From contig NZ_JAFGZD010000005.1 of NCBI RefSeq assembly GCF_017165765.1, forward strand, positions 186,001-250,000: a DNA stretch of 64,000 bases, read 5' to 3'. How positions within the stretch are numbered: the first letter of the stretch is position 1; each line of letters starts with the position of its first letter. This document shows, one piece after another, positions 1 to 9,300 of the stretch. Made by a program: the position numbers and the translations under genes. The stretch comes from Pseudomonas capsici. GTDB taxonomy: Bacteria > Pseudomonadota > Gammaproteobacteria > Pseudomonadales > Pseudomonadaceae. The notes below the pieces were generated by a model. The model did not search any database. It saw only the letters and a list, made by a program, of their open reading frames with translations, and was not told the DNA's origin.

Positions 1-319
1 CGCGACCCAACTGGCGACTATTGCCAGTCTGGCCAACGAAGGCAAAAGCGTTGAAGCGCGTGCGGCCTGCGAGCGTTATCTGCAACGGCACGAGCCGGTG
101 GCGCAAGTGTTCTACTGGCTGGGGCTGCTCAGCGAAGTGGAGGGCAGTGTGGCGCAGGCTCAGGGTTTCTATCGCAAGGCGCTGTATCTGCAGCCGCAGC
201 ATCCTGAGTCCCTGGCGCAACTGGCTGCCTTGCTGGCTTCGCAAGGTGACAGTGCCGGTGCACGTCGCCTGCAGGATCGCGCCACGCGTGGTGCCAATAA
301 ACAAGGAAGCAATCGATGA
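1..319 (+). CDS. wspC: WspC, CheR-type methyltransferase with TPR tail (3' end only)
   Basis: Only the last 105 codons lie in the window; the reading frame starts at base 2 and ends with TGA at 317-319. What is visible is a TPR-like helical repeat region (motifs AQVFYWLGLLSEVEG and AQGFYRKALYLQPQHPESLAQL), the C-terminal tail found on WspC-type CheR proteins. In the family the missing N-terminal part methylates glutamates of the receptor WspA, opposing the methylesterase WspF. The stop overlaps the next start (ATGA at 316-319), so translation is probably coupled to wspD. The assignment rests on the TPR tail and the unmistakable wspD-E-F-R genes that follow; the catalytic domain cannot be seen here. 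Confidence 0.85.
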   Translation, partial: ATQLATIASLANEGKSVEARAACERYLQRHEPVAQVFYWLGLLSEVEGSVAQAQGFYRKALYLQPQHPESLAQLAALLASQGDSAGARRLQDRATRGANKQGSNR

Positions 320-1005
320 CGGGGCTGTCCACGCTTTCGAGTCTGACTCATGACGACGCCCAGGCCATCGATGATTGCTGGAATCGCATCGGCATTCACG
401 GTGACCGCTCTTGCCCGGTCTTGCCGGAGCACATTCATTGCCGCAACTGTGCGGTGTACTCGGCTGCCGCCACTCGCCTGCTCGATCGTTATTCTCTGCT
501 TCAGGAACATCGTGATCAGTTTCAGGGCGGCCAGTCGCAACGTGATGTCCAGACCCGCTCGATTCTGGTGTTCCGTCTGGGAGATGAATGGCTCGGGCTG
601 GCGACTCGCAGCCTTGCGGAAGTCGCGCCCGATCAGACCATCCATTCGTTGCCCCATCAACGCTCCCGTGCCCTGCTCGGTGTGGCCAATGTGCGCGGTG
701 CCCTGGTGGCGTGCATTTCTCTGGTTGAACTGCTGGGGCTCGACAGCAGCTCGGTGCTGGCGACCTCCGGGCGGGTTGTGCCGCGCATGTTGATCATTGC
801 TGCACAAGGCGGGCCGGTGGTGGTGCCGGTGGATGAAGTCGATGGCATCCACGCCATGGAAGAGCGTCATCTGAATGCGGCGTCGGCTTCCGGTACGCAC
901 GCCAATGCACGATTCACTCGTGGTGTCCTGCAGTGGAAGGGGCGCAGTCTGCGTTTGCTCGATGAAGAAGAGTTGTTGGCGGCGATCAACCGGAGCCTTA
1001 CATGA
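316..1005 (+). CDS. wspD: WspD, CheW-like coupling protein
   Basis: Protein of 229 aa with a CheW-like domain over about residues 75-225 (VFRLGDEWLGLATRSLAEVAP, then RALLGVANVRGALVACISL, and a C-terminal LRLLDEEELLAAI). CheW proteins link receptors to the CheA kinase; Wsp systems carry two (WspB and WspD), and this is the second, placed between wspC and wspE. The N-terminal 60 residues are not CheW-like and hold four cysteines, Cys21, Cys33, Cys42 and Cys45, around an HCRNCAVY motif, whose role I do not know. The start ATG overlaps the wspC stop and the stop overlaps the wspE start, both by four bases. Confidence 0.93.
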   Translation: MTGLSTLSSLTHDDAQAIDDCWNRIGIHGDRSCPVLPEHIHCRNCAVYSAAATRLLDRYSLLQEHRDQFQGGQSQRDVQTRSILVFRLGDEWLGLATRSLAEVAPDQTIHSLPHQRSRALLGVANVRGALVACISLVELLGLDSSSVLATSGRVVPRMLIIAAQGGPVVVPVDEVDGIHAMEERHLNAASASGTHANARFTRGVLQWKGRSLRLLDEEELLAAINRSLT

Positions 1006-3404
1006 CCCCCGATCAAATGCGCGACGCCTCACTGTTCGAGCTGTTCACCCTGGAAGCCGAAGCCCAGACCCAGGTGCTCAGTGCCGGCCTGCTGGAGCTG
1101 GAGCGCAATCCGACTCTGGCCGACCAACTTGAGGCCTGCATGCGCGCCGCCCACTCCCTCAAGGGCGCGGCGCGGATTGTCGGGGTCAATTACGGCGTCA
1201 GCGTGGCCCATGTCATGGAGGACTGTCTGGTCAGTGCCCAGGAAGGGCGACTGTTGCTCCAGGCCGAACATATCGACGCCTTGCTGTCGGGCACCGACCT
1301 GTTGATGCGTATTGCCACGCCGACCGACAGCAGCATCGGGCAGAGCGATATCGACAGCTATGTCGAGCGGGTTAATGCACTGCTGGCTTCCGGAGCCGGA
1401 GCATCGCGCCAGGTCAACGTTACCTTGCCTGACCTGTTGCCTGACCCAGCGACAGAGTCGTTACCCGATCCATTGACCGCCAGCGATATGCCGCTGATCG
1501 AGCCGCTGCTGGTGCCGGCACCGGGCAGCAATCAGGCCTCCCTCGATGCGCTGGCTGCCGCTCTGCGTCTTGAGCCGCCTCCACCTCCCGAGCCTGTGGC
1601 GGCCGAGCCGGAACCGGCGCCTGCCGCAACACGTGAGCGCCGGGTGTCCGATGGCGGCGAGCGAGTCTTGCGGGTCACCGCCGAACGGCTCAATGGCCTG
1701 CTGGATCTGTCGAGCAAGGCGCTGGTCGAAAGTCAGCGCATGAAACCCCTGCAAGCCGGCATGCAGCGTCTCAAGCGGCTGCAGATCAGCAGCGACCGCG
1801 CCCTTGAGGCGCTGGGGGCGTGCTTCAGCGATTCGGGCCTGGAGCCGGATGCCCAGAAGGCTCTGGATGAGGCCCGCGATTTTCTGTCTCAGGCTCAACA
1901 GATGCTGATCCAGCAGGCCGCCGAACTGGATGAGTTCGGCTGGCAGTCGGGACAGCGGGCGCAGTTGCTGTATGACACCGCGCTGGCCTGTCGCATGCGT
2001 CCGTTTGCCGATGTGCTCAATGGTCAGGCACGGATGGTGCGCGATCTGGGGCGTGAGCTTGGCAAGCAGGTTCGTCTGATCATCGAGGGTGAAAAGACTC
2101 AGGTCGACCGCGATGTTCTTGAAAAGCTGGAAGCTCCCCTGACGCACCTGCTGCGTAATGCCGTGGACCACGGCATCGAATCTCCCGAGCGACGCAAGGA
2201 GCTGGGCAAGGACCCTGAAGGGCGGATTCTGCTGCGCGCCTCTCATGAGGCCGGCCTGCTGGTGGTGCAGCTCAGTGACGATGGCGGCGGCGTCGATCTC
2301 GAACGTCTGCGCAGCAATATCATCGAGCGCAAACTGTCGCCTGCCGAAACCGCTGCCCAGCTGAGCGAAGAGGAACTGCTGAGCTTTCTGTTCCTGCCAG
2401 GCTTCAGCATGCGCGACAAGGTCACGCAGATATCCGGCCGTGGTGTAGGCCTGGACGCCGTGCAGCATATGGTTCGTCAGATGCATGGCAGCGTCGAATT
2501 GCAGCAGTGGGCCGGTGAAGGCAGTTGCTTCCGCATCGAAATGCCGCTGACGCTTTCGGTCGTGCGCAGTCTGGTGGTGGAGGTGGGTGGCGAGGCCTAC
2601 GCTTTCCCGCTGGCGCATATCGAGCGCATGCGTGATTTGCAGCCAGAAGATATCGTGCAACTGGAAGGCCGCCAGCATTTCTGGCATGAAGATCGCCATG
2701 TCGGTCTGGTTTCTGCCAGCCAGTTATTGAACCGTCCTCAGTCGCAGCGCAGCGATGAGGCGCTCAAGGTGGTGGTGATTCGTGAGCGTGATGCCGTCTA
2801 CGGTGTCGCCGTGGAGCGCTTCATTGGCGAGCGCACGCTGGTGGTCATGCCCCTTGATGCCCGCCTGGGCAAGGTTCAGGATGTTTCCGCAGGCGCTCTG
2901 CTCGACGACGGTTCGGTGGTGCTGATCATCGATGTCGAAGACTTGCTGCGCTCGGTCGAGAAACTGCTCAATACCGGGCGCCTGGAACGTATAGACCGGC
3001 GTAACCGTCAGGCCGACCATGTGGCGCGCAAGCGTGTGCTGGTGGTCGATGACTCGTTGACGGTTCGTGAGCTGGAGCGCAAGTTGCTGGTTGGCCGGGG
3101 TTATGAGGTAGCGGTTGCGGTTGATGGTATGGATGGCTGGAATGCCTTGCGTGCCGAGGACTTTGATCTGCTGATCACCGATATCGATATGCCGCGCATG
3201 GACGGTATCGAGCTGGTGACTCTGGTACGTCGGGATACTCGTTTGCAATCTCTGCCAGTGATGGTGGTTTCCTACAAGGATCGTGAAGAAGATCGGCGTC
3301 GTGGCCTGGATGCGGGCGCCGACTATTATCTGGCCAAGGCCAGCTTCCACGACGATGCCTTGCTTGATGCCGTCGTTGAATTGATAGGGGATGCGCAAGA
3401 ATGA
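1002..3404 (+). CDS. wspE: WspE, hybrid CheA-type histidine kinase with receiver domain
   Basis: Protein of 800 aa. In order it has an Hpt domain with phospho-acceptor His51 (AAHSLKG), a Pro/Glu/Ala-rich linker at about 185-215, a dimerisation region, an HATPase core with N box LLRNAVDHGIE (about 383-393), G1 DDGGGVD (about 425) and G2 GRGVGLDAV (about 480), a CheW-like domain, and a C-terminal receiver (VLVVDDS near 679, phospho-Asp727 in TDIDMP). Known role of the family: autophosphorylation when the WspA receptor senses surface contact, then transfer to WspR (output) and WspF (adaptation). It overlaps wspD and wspF by ATGA. All key catalytic motifs look intact. Confidence 0.96.
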   Translation: MTPDQMRDASLFELFTLEAEAQTQVLSAGLLELERNPTLADQLEACMRAAHSLKGAARIVGVNYGVSVAHVMEDCLVSAQEGRLLLQAEHIDALLSGTDLLMRIATPTDSSIGQSDIDSYVERVNALLASGAGASRQVNVTLPDLLPDPATESLPDPLTASDMPLIEPLLVPAPGSNQASLDALAAALRLEPPPPPEPVAAEPEPAPAATRERRVSDGGERVLRVTAERLNGLLDLSSKALVESQRMKPLQAGMQRLKRLQISSDRALEALGACFSDSGLEPDAQKALDEARDFLSQAQQMLIQQAAELDEFGWQSGQRAQLLYDTALACRMRPFADVLNGQARMVRDLGRELGKQVRLIIEGEKTQVDRDVLEKLEAPLTHLLRNAVDHGIESPERRKELGKDPEGRILLRASHEAGLLVVQLSDDGGGVDLERLRSNIIERKLSPAETAAQLSEEELLSFLFLPGFSMRDKVTQISGRGVGLDAVQHMVRQMHGSVELQQWAGEGSCFRIEMPLTLSVVRSLVVEVGGEAYAFPLAHIERMRDLQPEDIVQLEGRQHFWHEDRHVGLVSASQLLNRPQSQRSDEALKVVVIRERDAVYGVAVERFIGERTLVVMPLDARLGKVQDVSAGALLDDGSVVLIIDVEDLLRSVEKLLNTGRLERIDRRNRQADHVARKRVLVVDDSLTVRELERKLLVGRGYEVAVAVDGMDGWNALRAEDFDLLITDIDMPRMDGIELVTLVRRDTRLQSLPVMVVSYKDREEDRRRGLDAGADYYLAKASFHDDALLDAVVELIGDAQE

Positions 3405-4411
3405 AGATCGCCATCGTCAATGACATGCCCATGGCCGTAGAAGCCTTGCGCCGGGCATTGGCATTCGAGCCCGAGCATCAGATTGTCTGGGTGGCCGGCA
3501 ATGGTGCCGAAGCGGTCCGGCTTTGCGCCGAGCAGACGCCCGACCTGATCCTCATGGATCTGATCATGCCGGTCATGGACGGGGTCGAGGCCACGCGTCA
3601 GATCATGGCCGAAACACCATGCGCTATCGTGCTTGTGACGGTTGACCGTGAGCAGAACGTCCATCGTGTGTTCGAGGCAATGGGCCATGGCGCACTGGAT
3701 GTGGTGGATACACCCGCTATCGGCGCCGGCAACCCGCGAGAGGCAGCCGCGCCATTGCTGCGCAAGATATTGAATATCGGCTGGTTGATCGGTCAGCGCG
3801 CCACTCGTGAACGAACGGCACCACCGTCGCTGCGCAAGGCTGCCTTGCGCGAAGGGCTGGTTGCCATTGGCTCGTCGGCCGGTGGTCCGGCGGCGCTGGA
3901 AATTCTATTGAAAGGGCTGCCGGCGAGTTTTCCGGCGGCTATCGTCCTGGTGCAGCATGTGGACCAGGTATTTGCTGCAGGTATGGCCGACTGGCTGTGT
4001 ACGGCTTCCGGGTTGCCGGTGCGTCTGGCCCGTGAAGGGGAGCCGCCGCAACGCGGTCAGGTGCTGCTGGCGGGGACCAACCATCATATCCGCTTGTTGA
4101 AGGATGGTACGCTGGCTTATACGGCTGAACCTGTAAATGAAATCTACAGGCCTTCGATCGATGTTTTCTTCGAGAGTGTGGCCCGCTATTGGAATGGTGA
4201 TGCAGTGGGTGTTTTATTGACCGGCATGGGTCGAGATGGAGCTCAAGGGCTTAAATTGATGCGCGAGCAGGGTTTTCTGACCATCGCTCAGGATCAGGCC
4301 AGTTCTGCGGTCTACGGCATGCCCAAGGCTGCTGCTGCAATTGATGCTGCTGTTGAAATCCGGCCATTGCAGACTATCGCGCCTCGCCTGACCGAGGTAT
4401 TCGCCCAATGA
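3401..4411 (+). CDS. wspF: WspF, CheB-type protein-glutamate methylesterase
   Basis: Protein of 336 aa with an N-terminal receiver (phospho-Asp53 in LILMDLIMPVMDG) and a C-terminal CheB methylesterase domain (IGSSAGGPAA with the likely nucleophile Ser159, LVQHVD, and LLTGMGRDGA carrying the catalytic Asp). It should remove methyl groups from WspA and reset the pathway; loss-of-function wspF mutants in other pseudomonads lock WspR on and give wrinkly, biofilm-forming colonies. The reading frame is complete here, so this strain is not a wspF mutant of the truncating kind. The start overlaps the wspE stop. A 45-base gap separates it from wspR. Confidence 0.96.
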   Translation: MKIAIVNDMPMAVEALRRALAFEPEHQIVWVAGNGAEAVRLCAEQTPDLILMDLIMPVMDGVEATRQIMAETPCAIVLVTVDREQNVHRVFEAMGHGALDVVDTPAIGAGNPREAAAPLLRKILNIGWLIGQRATRERTAPPSLRKAALREGLVAIGSSAGGPAALEILLKGLPASFPAAIVLVQHVDQVFAAGMADWLCTASGLPVRLAREGEPPQRGQVLLAGTNHHIRLLKDGTLAYTAEPVNEIYRPSIDVFFESVARYWNGDAVGVLLTGMGRDGAQGLKLMREQGFLTIAQDQASSAVYGMPKAAAAIDAAVEIRPLQTIAPRLTEVFAQ

Positions 4412-4456
4412 CTTTCCAGGTGAATTCACCCGCCGCAGGTGACCAGGAGACGCATC

Positions 4457-5464
4457 ATGCATGACGTGCAGCCCGAAGAACTGAAGACCCCCGATGAAAA
4501 TTCGGCGATGGTGCTGCTGGTCGACGATCAGGCGATGATCGGTGAAGCCGTGCGGCGTGGCCTGGCCAATGAAGAGTCTATCGACTTTCACTTCTGTGCC
4601 GATCCCCATCAGGCCATTGCCCAGGCCGTACAGATCAAGCCGACGGTCATCCTGCAGGACCTGGTCATGCCGGGGCTGGATGGCCTGACCCTGGTGCGCG
4701 AGTACCGTAACAATCCCATGACGCGGGACATCCCGATCATCGTGCTTTCCACCAAGGAAGATCCGTTGATCAAGAGTGCGGCGTTTGCGGCGGGAGCCAA
4801 CGACTATCTGGTCAAGCTGCCCGACACCATCGAACTGGTGGCGCGCATCCGTTACCACTCCCGCTCCTATATGACTCTGTTGCAGCGCGATGAAGCCTAC
4901 CGCGCCTTGCGGGTCAGCCAGCAGCAACTGCTCGACACCAATCTGGTGCTGCAACGCCTGATGAACTCCGATGGCCTGACCGGCCTGTCCAATCGTCGTC
5001 ACTTCGATGAATACCTGGAGCTCGAATGGCGTCGGGCAACCCGCGAGCAAAGCCAGTTGTCGCTGATGATGATCGATGTGGACTACTTCAAGGCCTACAA
5101 CGACAGCTTCGGTCACCTCGAAGGCGACGAAGCCTTGCGTCAGGTAGCCAAGGCGATTCGTGCCAGTTGCAGCCGTCCGTCCGATTTGCCGGCCCGTTAT
5201 GGCGGTGAAGAGTTCGCCATGGTCCTGCCCAATACCACGCCCGGCGGCGCTCGGCTGCTGGCCGAAAAGCTGCGCCAGAGCGTGGCGGGCATGAACATCC
5301 CGCACATCGCCCCGACACCGGGTTCGACGCTGACCGTCAGCATCGGCGTGGCGACCGTGATACCGCAGAACGGCCTCAACAGCCGACAACTGATCCTCGA
5401 TGCCGACAAGGGCCTGTACCTGGCCAAGAATGGTGGGCGCAATCAGGTAGCGGTAGGCGGCTGA
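4457..5464 (+). CDS. wspR: WspR, response-regulator diguanylate cyclase
   Basis: Protein of 335 aa: receiver domain with phospho-Asp68 ([12 protein letters not shown]), a helical linker, and a GGDEF domain with active site GGEEF at residues 249-253. The inhibitory c-di-GMP site RxxD is present as RPSD at 240-243, so product inhibition is expected. It makes c-di-GMP from two GTP when phosphorylated by WspE. I chose ATG 4457 because AGGAG lies at 4445-4449 with a 7-base spacer; an in-frame ATG at 4439 lies upstream of that Shine-Dalgarno and would add six residues that do not fit the family. It is the last wsp gene, followed by 112 bases before prfB. Confidence 0.96.
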   Translation: MHDVQPEELKTPDENSAMVLLVDDQAMIGEAVRRGLANEESIDFHFCADPHQAIAQAVQIKPTVILQDLVMPGLDGLTLVREYRNNPMTRDIPIIVLSTKEDPLIKSAAFAAGANDYLVKLPDTIELVARIRYHSRSYMTLLQRDEAYRALRVSQQQLLDTNLVLQRLMNSDGLTGLSNRRHFDEYLELEWRRATREQSQLSLMMIDVDYFKAYNDSFGHLEGDEALRQVAKAIRASCSRPSDLPARYGGEEFAMVLPNTTPGGARLLAEKLRQSVAGMNIPHIAPTPGSTLTVSIGVATVIPQNGLNSRQLILDADKGLYLAKNGGRNQVAVGG

Positions 5465-5531
5465 TTGCGCAACAGGCAGTCCGATGCCATAACTGCTGTT
5501 CAACGGGCTGCTTTCGGTGTGCTCCCTGGGG

Positions 5532-5537
5532 TATACT
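5532..5537 (+). promoter_or_regulatory. Candidate -10 box for prfB
   Basis: TATACT at 5532-5537 lies 39 bases before the prfB ATG in the 112-base gap after wspR. No good -35 element is visible at the right distance, so this is a weak prediction from sequence alone. Confidence 0.3.
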
Positions 5538-5576
5538 CGTCGGCTTTGAAAATTTCGCCTGCGAGTGCTGCCCACC

Positions 5577-6672
5577 ATGGAAATCAACCCGATCCTAAAC
5601 AGCATCAAGGACCTGTCCGAGCGCTCCGAAACCATTCGGGGGTATCTTTGACTACGATCACAAGCATGATCGTCTGACCGAAGTAAACCGCGAGCTCGAA
5701 GATCCAAATGTCTGGAACAAGCCCGAGTACGCCCAGAGCTTAGGGCGCGAGCGCGCTTTGCTGGCGCAGATCGTCGAAACCCTGGACGACATGACTTCGG
5801 GGCTGGCCGACGCCAGCGACCTGCTGCAGATGGCCGCCGAGGAAGAAGACGAGGGTGCCGTCGCCGACGTTGCCGCAGAAGTCGAACGTCTTCGCGAACT
5901 GCTGGAAAAACTGGAATTCCGTCGCATGTTCAGCGGCGAGATGGACCCCAACAACGCCTACCTGGACATCCAGGCCGGCTCCGGCGGCACCGAAGCCCAG
6001 GACTGGGCCAACATCCTGCTGCGCATGTACCTGCGCTGGGCTGACAAGCGTGGCTTCGATGCCACCATCATGGAATTGTCCGAAGGCGAGGTCGCCGGTA
6101 TCAAAGGCGCCACCGTGCATATCAAGGGTGAGTACGCCTTTGGCTGGCTGCGTACCGAGATCGGCGTGCACCGTCTGGTGCGCAAGAGCCCGTTCGACTC
6201 CGGCGCGCGTCGCCACACCTCGTTCTCGGCGGTGTTCGTGTCCCCCGAGATCGACGATAAGGTCGAGATCGAGATCAACCCGTCGGACCTGCGTATCGAC
6301 ACCTACCGTTCTTCCGGTGCCGGTGGTCAGCACGTCAACACCACTGACTCGGCGGTACGTATCACCCACGTGCCGACCAACACCGTGGTCAGTTGCCAGA
6401 ACGAACGTTCCCAGCACGCCAACAAGGACACCGCCATGAAAATGCTGCGGGCCAAGTTGTATGAACTGGAAATGCAGAAGCGCAACGCCGCCTCCCAGGC
6501 GCTCGAGGACAGCAAGTCGGATATCGGCTGGGGCCACCAGATCCGCTCCTACGTACTCGATGACTCGCGCATCAAGGATCTGCGTACCGGCGTCGAACGT
6601 AGCGATTGCCAGAAGGTTCTGGACGGCGACCTCGACCAGTACCTGGAAGCGAGCCTCAAGCAGGGGCTGTAA
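5577..6672 (+). CDS. prfB: Peptide chain release factor 2 (programmed +1 frameshift)
   Basis: The product is read as 5577-5648 then, after skipping base T5649, 5650-6672, giving 364 aa, close to the 365 aa of E. coli RF2. The first 24 codons end in an in-frame TGA at 5649-5651, the autoregulatory site at which low RF2 lets the ribosome slip forward. The anticodon-like tripeptide SPF (in [12 protein letters not shown]) and the peptidyl-hydrolysis motif GGQ (in [10 protein letters not shown]) are both present. RF2 releases peptides at UGA and UAA. The gene stands upstream of lysS, the usual pairing in proteobacteria. Automatic callers often miss the short first exon and start at an internal ATG (5758). 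Confidence 0.97.
5637..5652 (+). promoter_or_regulatory. RF2 programmed frameshift site
   Basis: The sequence CGG GGG TAT CTT TGA C carries the three conserved parts: a G-rich internal Shine-Dalgarno-like stretch, the slippery CTT codon, and TGA followed by C, the weakest UGA context. The zero frame stops at 5649-5651; the +1 frame continues as GAC TAC GAT and encodes the rest of RF2. Confidence 0.95.
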
Positions 6673-6687
6673 CGCGATACGACTGAA

Positions 6688-6709
6688 GCGGGCAGCCTGC
6701 ACTGCCCGC
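6688..6709 (+). other. Stem-loop between prfB and lysS
   Basis: GCGGGCAG (6688-6695) pairs with CTGCCCGC (6702-6709) around a 6-base loop. There is no T run after it, so it may be an RNA-processing or stabilising hairpin rather than a terminator. Confidence 0.4.
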
Positions 6710-6761
6710 CATCCCCCGCCCAGGCGAGGGGCCACGAATCTGTGATGGAAAATCTAAAGAC

Positions 6762-8264
6762 ATGAGCGACCAACAACTCGACCCGCAAGCCCTGCAACAG
6801 GAAGAAAACACCCTGATCGCTCAGCGCAAGGAAAAGCTTGCTGCCGAGCGCGCCAAGGGTCAGGCCTTCCCCAACGACTTCCGCCGCGACAGCTACTGCA
6901 ACGATCTGCAGAAAAAGTATGCTGACAAGACCAAGGAAGAGCTGGCCGATGCAGCGATTCCGGTCAAGGTTGCCGGTCGCATCATGCTTAATCGTGGCTC
7001 GTTCATGGTGATCCAGGACATGACCGGTCGCATCCAGGTCTACGTCAACCGCAAGACCCTGCCGGAAGAAACCCTGGCTGCGGTCAAGACCTGGGACCTG
7101 GGCGATATCATTGCCACCGAAGGTACTCTGGCCCGTTCCGGCAAGGGTGACCTGTACGTCGAAATGACCAGCGTGCGCCTGCTGACCAAGTCGTTGCGCC
7201 CGCTGCCGGACAAGCACCACGGCCTGACCGACACCGAACAGCGCTACCGTCAGCGCTATGTCGACCTGATCGTCAACGAAGACGTGCGCGATACCTTCCG
7301 TGTCCGCTCGCAAGTCATTGCCCACATCCGCAGCTTCCTGATGAAGCGCGACTTCCTTGAAGTCGAAACGCCGATGTTGCAGACCATTCCCGGTGGTGCA
7401 GCCGCCAAGCCGTTCGAGACGCACCACAACGCTCTCGATATGGAAATGTTCCTGCGCATCGCGCCTGAGCTGTACCTCAAGCGCCTTGTAGTCGGCGGCT
7501 TCGAGAAAGTGTTCGAGATCAACCGCAACTTCCGTAACGAAGGCGTTTCGACTCGTCACAACCCTGAATTCACCATGCTGGAGTTCTACCAGGCCTACGC
7601 CGACTACGAAGACAACATGGACCTGACCGAAGAACTGTTCCGCGAACTGGCGCAACTGGTTCTGGGCACCACTGACGTGCCTTATGGCGACAAGGTGTTC
7701 CACTTCGGCGAGCCGTTCGTTCGTCTGTCGGTGTTCGACTCGATTCTCAAGTACAACCCCGAACTGACCGCTGACGACCTGAACGACATCGACAAGGCTC
7801 GCGCCATCGCCAAGAAAGCCGGTGCCAAGGTGCTGGGCTTCGAAGGTCTGGGCAAGCTGCAGGTAATGATTTTCGAGGAACTGGTCGAGCACAAGCTGGA
7901 GCAGCCGCACTTCATCACTCAGTACCCGTTCGAAGTCTCGCCGCTGGCACGCCGCAACGACGACAACCCGAACGTCACCGACCGTTTCGAGCTGTTCATC
8001 GGTGGCCGTGAAATTGCCAACGCCTATTCCGAGCTGAACGACGCGGAAGACCAGGCCGAGCGCTTCCAGGCCCAGGTGGCCGACAAGGATGCCGGTGACG
8101 ACGAAGCCATGCATTACGACGCCGACTTCGTACGTGCCCTGGAATACGGCATGCCGCCAACGGCCGGTGAAGGTATCGGTATCGACCGTCTGGTGATGCT
8201 GCTCACCAACTCCCCGTCGATCCGCGACGTGATCCTGTTCCCGCACATGCGGCCCCAAGCGTAA
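6762..8264 (+). CDS. lysS: Lysyl-tRNA synthetase, class II
   Basis: Protein of 500 aa that charges tRNA-Lys in the cytoplasm. The N-terminal OB-fold anticodon-binding domain is at about residues 60-160 ([17 protein letters not shown]), followed by the class II catalytic core: motif 2 [18 protein letters not shown] and motif 3 [14 protein letters not shown] near the C-terminus. The length matches bacterial LysRS (about 500-505 aa). It lies 89 bases after prfB on the same strand and is followed at once by a strong terminator, so prfB-lysS probably form one transcript. The Shine-Dalgarno is weak (GGAAA). Confidence 0.98.
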   Translation: MSDQQLDPQALQQEENTLIAQRKEKLAAERAKGQAFPNDFRRDSYCNDLQKKYADKTKEELADAAIPVKVAGRIMLNRGSFMVIQDMTGRIQVYVNRKTLPEETLAAVKTWDLGDIIATEGTLARSGKGDLYVEMTSVRLLTKSLRPLPDKHHGLTDTEQRYRQRYVDLIVNEDVRDTFRVRSQVIAHIRSFLMKRDFLEVETPMLQTIPGGAAAKPFETHHNALDMEMFLRIAPELYLKRLVVGGFEKVFEINRNFRNEGVSTRHNPEFTMLEFYQAYADYEDNMDLTEELFRELAQLVLGTTDVPYGDKVFHFGEPFVRLSVFDSILKYNPELTADDLNDIDKARAIAKKAGAKVLGFEGLGKLQVMIFEELVEHKLEQPHFITQYPFEVSPLARRNDDNPNVTDRFELFIGGREIANAYSELNDAEDQAERFQAQVADKDAGDDEAMHYDADFVRALEYGMPPTAGEGIGIDRLVMLLTNSPSIRDVILFPHMRPQA

Positions 8265-8277
8265 TTAGCTACAAGAC

Positions 8278-8304
8278 AAGCCGCCTGAACAGGGCGGCTT
8301 TTTT
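8278..8304 (+). terminator. Rho-independent terminator of prfB-lysS
   Basis: AAGCCGCC (8278-8285) pairs with GGCGGCTT (8293-8300), with a run of T at 8299-8304. It starts 13 bases after the lysS stop. Confidence 0.9.
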
Positions 8305-8318
8305 ATATCCATCGTTTT

Positions 8319-8521
8319 TTCGCGAATGAGCCCTGTTGGGTAATGCCGATCAGTCAGGTCAATGAATCACTTTGGGGGAGGCAGCTTGCTGGCGACTTTG
8401 GCGCACAGACGCAGAATATCTGTCGGTTTTCAGGCCGTTTTCGCCAGCAGGCTGCCTCCCACAAGTTTTGTTTGTGCCTTAACTGAGAGGCATTATCCCT
8501 GTAAGCGAATTCATTCGCGAA
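8319..8521. repeat. Two REP families, apparently nested
   Basis: An inner pair, GGGAGGCAGCTTGCTGGCGA at 8376-8395 and its inverse at 8441-8460 (one mismatch), forms a long hairpin unit. Outside it lie TTCGCGAATGA (8319-8329) and GCGAATTCATTCGCGAA (8505-8521), halves of the other REP family seen elsewhere in this window. The 285-base lysS-TetR gap is thus largely repeat-derived. I see no gene in it. Confidence 0.6.
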
Positions 8522-8549
8522 GGCATCAACCAGAAAGGAATCCCCCGTC

Positions 8550-9275
8550 GTGACAATCGCTCAAGAAGGTGCTGCCGACGTTGCCAGCGCCGTGGCCAGG
8601 AGTGTCAGGTATCAGGGCCGCAAGGCCAGTCGGGAGGGGAGTGAGCAGCGTCGGCAGAAGATTCTCGATGCGACCATGCGTATCGTGGTGCGCGATGGTG
8701 TGCGGGCGGTGCGACATCGGGCTGTTGCCACTGAAGCGCAGGTGCCGCTGTCGGCCACCACCTATTACTTCAAGGACATCGATGACCTGCTGACCGATGC
8801 CTTTGCCCAGTATGTCGAACGCAGTGCAGCCTATCAGGCCAAACTGTGGCAGAACACCGAAGTCGTATTGCGGGAAATGCTGACCCGCGGCACCGCCAAT
8901 CCGGCTGATCGCTTGCGTCTGGCCGATGATATTGCACGCATGACAATGGAGTACATCCGCCACCAGTTGCAGACCCGCCGCGACTATCTGATTGCCGAGC
9001 ATGCCTTTCACCATGAGGCATTGATCAACCCTCGGCTGGCACCGCTGGTGGTCGCCCATCAGGAGATCCTGCTGCAGGGCACCTTCCAGTTTCTGCAGGT
9101 TATCGGATCGTCGCAGCCTGCTCAGGATGCTCAAGTGTTGACGGGGATTATCCGCCGGATGGAATATCAGGGTCTGCTTCATGGCCCGCACTATCAGGCG
9201 GACGAAGAAACACTCGGTATTCTCACTCGCCAGATGCGTCTGGTCCTTGGAATCGACTCGTCGGTCTGCAAATGA
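8550..9275 (+). CDS. TetR/AcrR-family transcriptional regulator
   Basis: Protein of 241 aa starting with GTG 8550 after AGAAAGGAA (8533-8540). A helix-turn-helix lies at about residues 38-85 (ILDATMRIVVRDGVRAVRHRAVATEA then TTYYFKDIDDLLTDAF), the standard TetR layout; the long C-terminal part should bind a ligand that I cannot name. The first 30 residues are an extra, charged extension. The downstream lipoprotein gene starts 25 bases after the stop on the same strand, so they may be co-transcribed and co-regulated. P. aeruginosa also has a TetR gene next to lysS, so this is a syntenic Pseudomonas regulator, target unknown. Confidence 0.85.
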   Translation: MTIAQEGAADVASAVARSVRYQGRKASREGSEQRRQKILDATMRIVVRDGVRAVRHRAVATEAQVPLSATTYYFKDIDDLLTDAFAQYVERSAAYQAKLWQNTEVVLREMLTRGTANPADRLRLADDIARMTMEYIRHQLQTRRDYLIAEHAFHHEALINPRLAPLVVAHQEILLQGTFQFLQVIGSSQPAQDAQVLTGIIRRMEYQGLLHGPHYQADEETLGILTRQMRLVLGIDSSVCK

Positions 9276-9300
9276 GAGACCCCTTTTTCAGGAGAGCACC

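Noticed and set aside
4439..4456. Upstream start for wspR at 4439
   Set aside because: The Shine-Dalgarno AGGAG (4445-4449) lies inside that extension and fits ATG 4457.
6549..8258. A 569-codon open frame antisense to lysS
   Set aside because: Same codon-bias effect; lysS motifs on the other strand are intact.
8362..8553. 63-codon ORF after lysS
   Set aside because: It lies across the two REP families and reads their repeats; not a gene.
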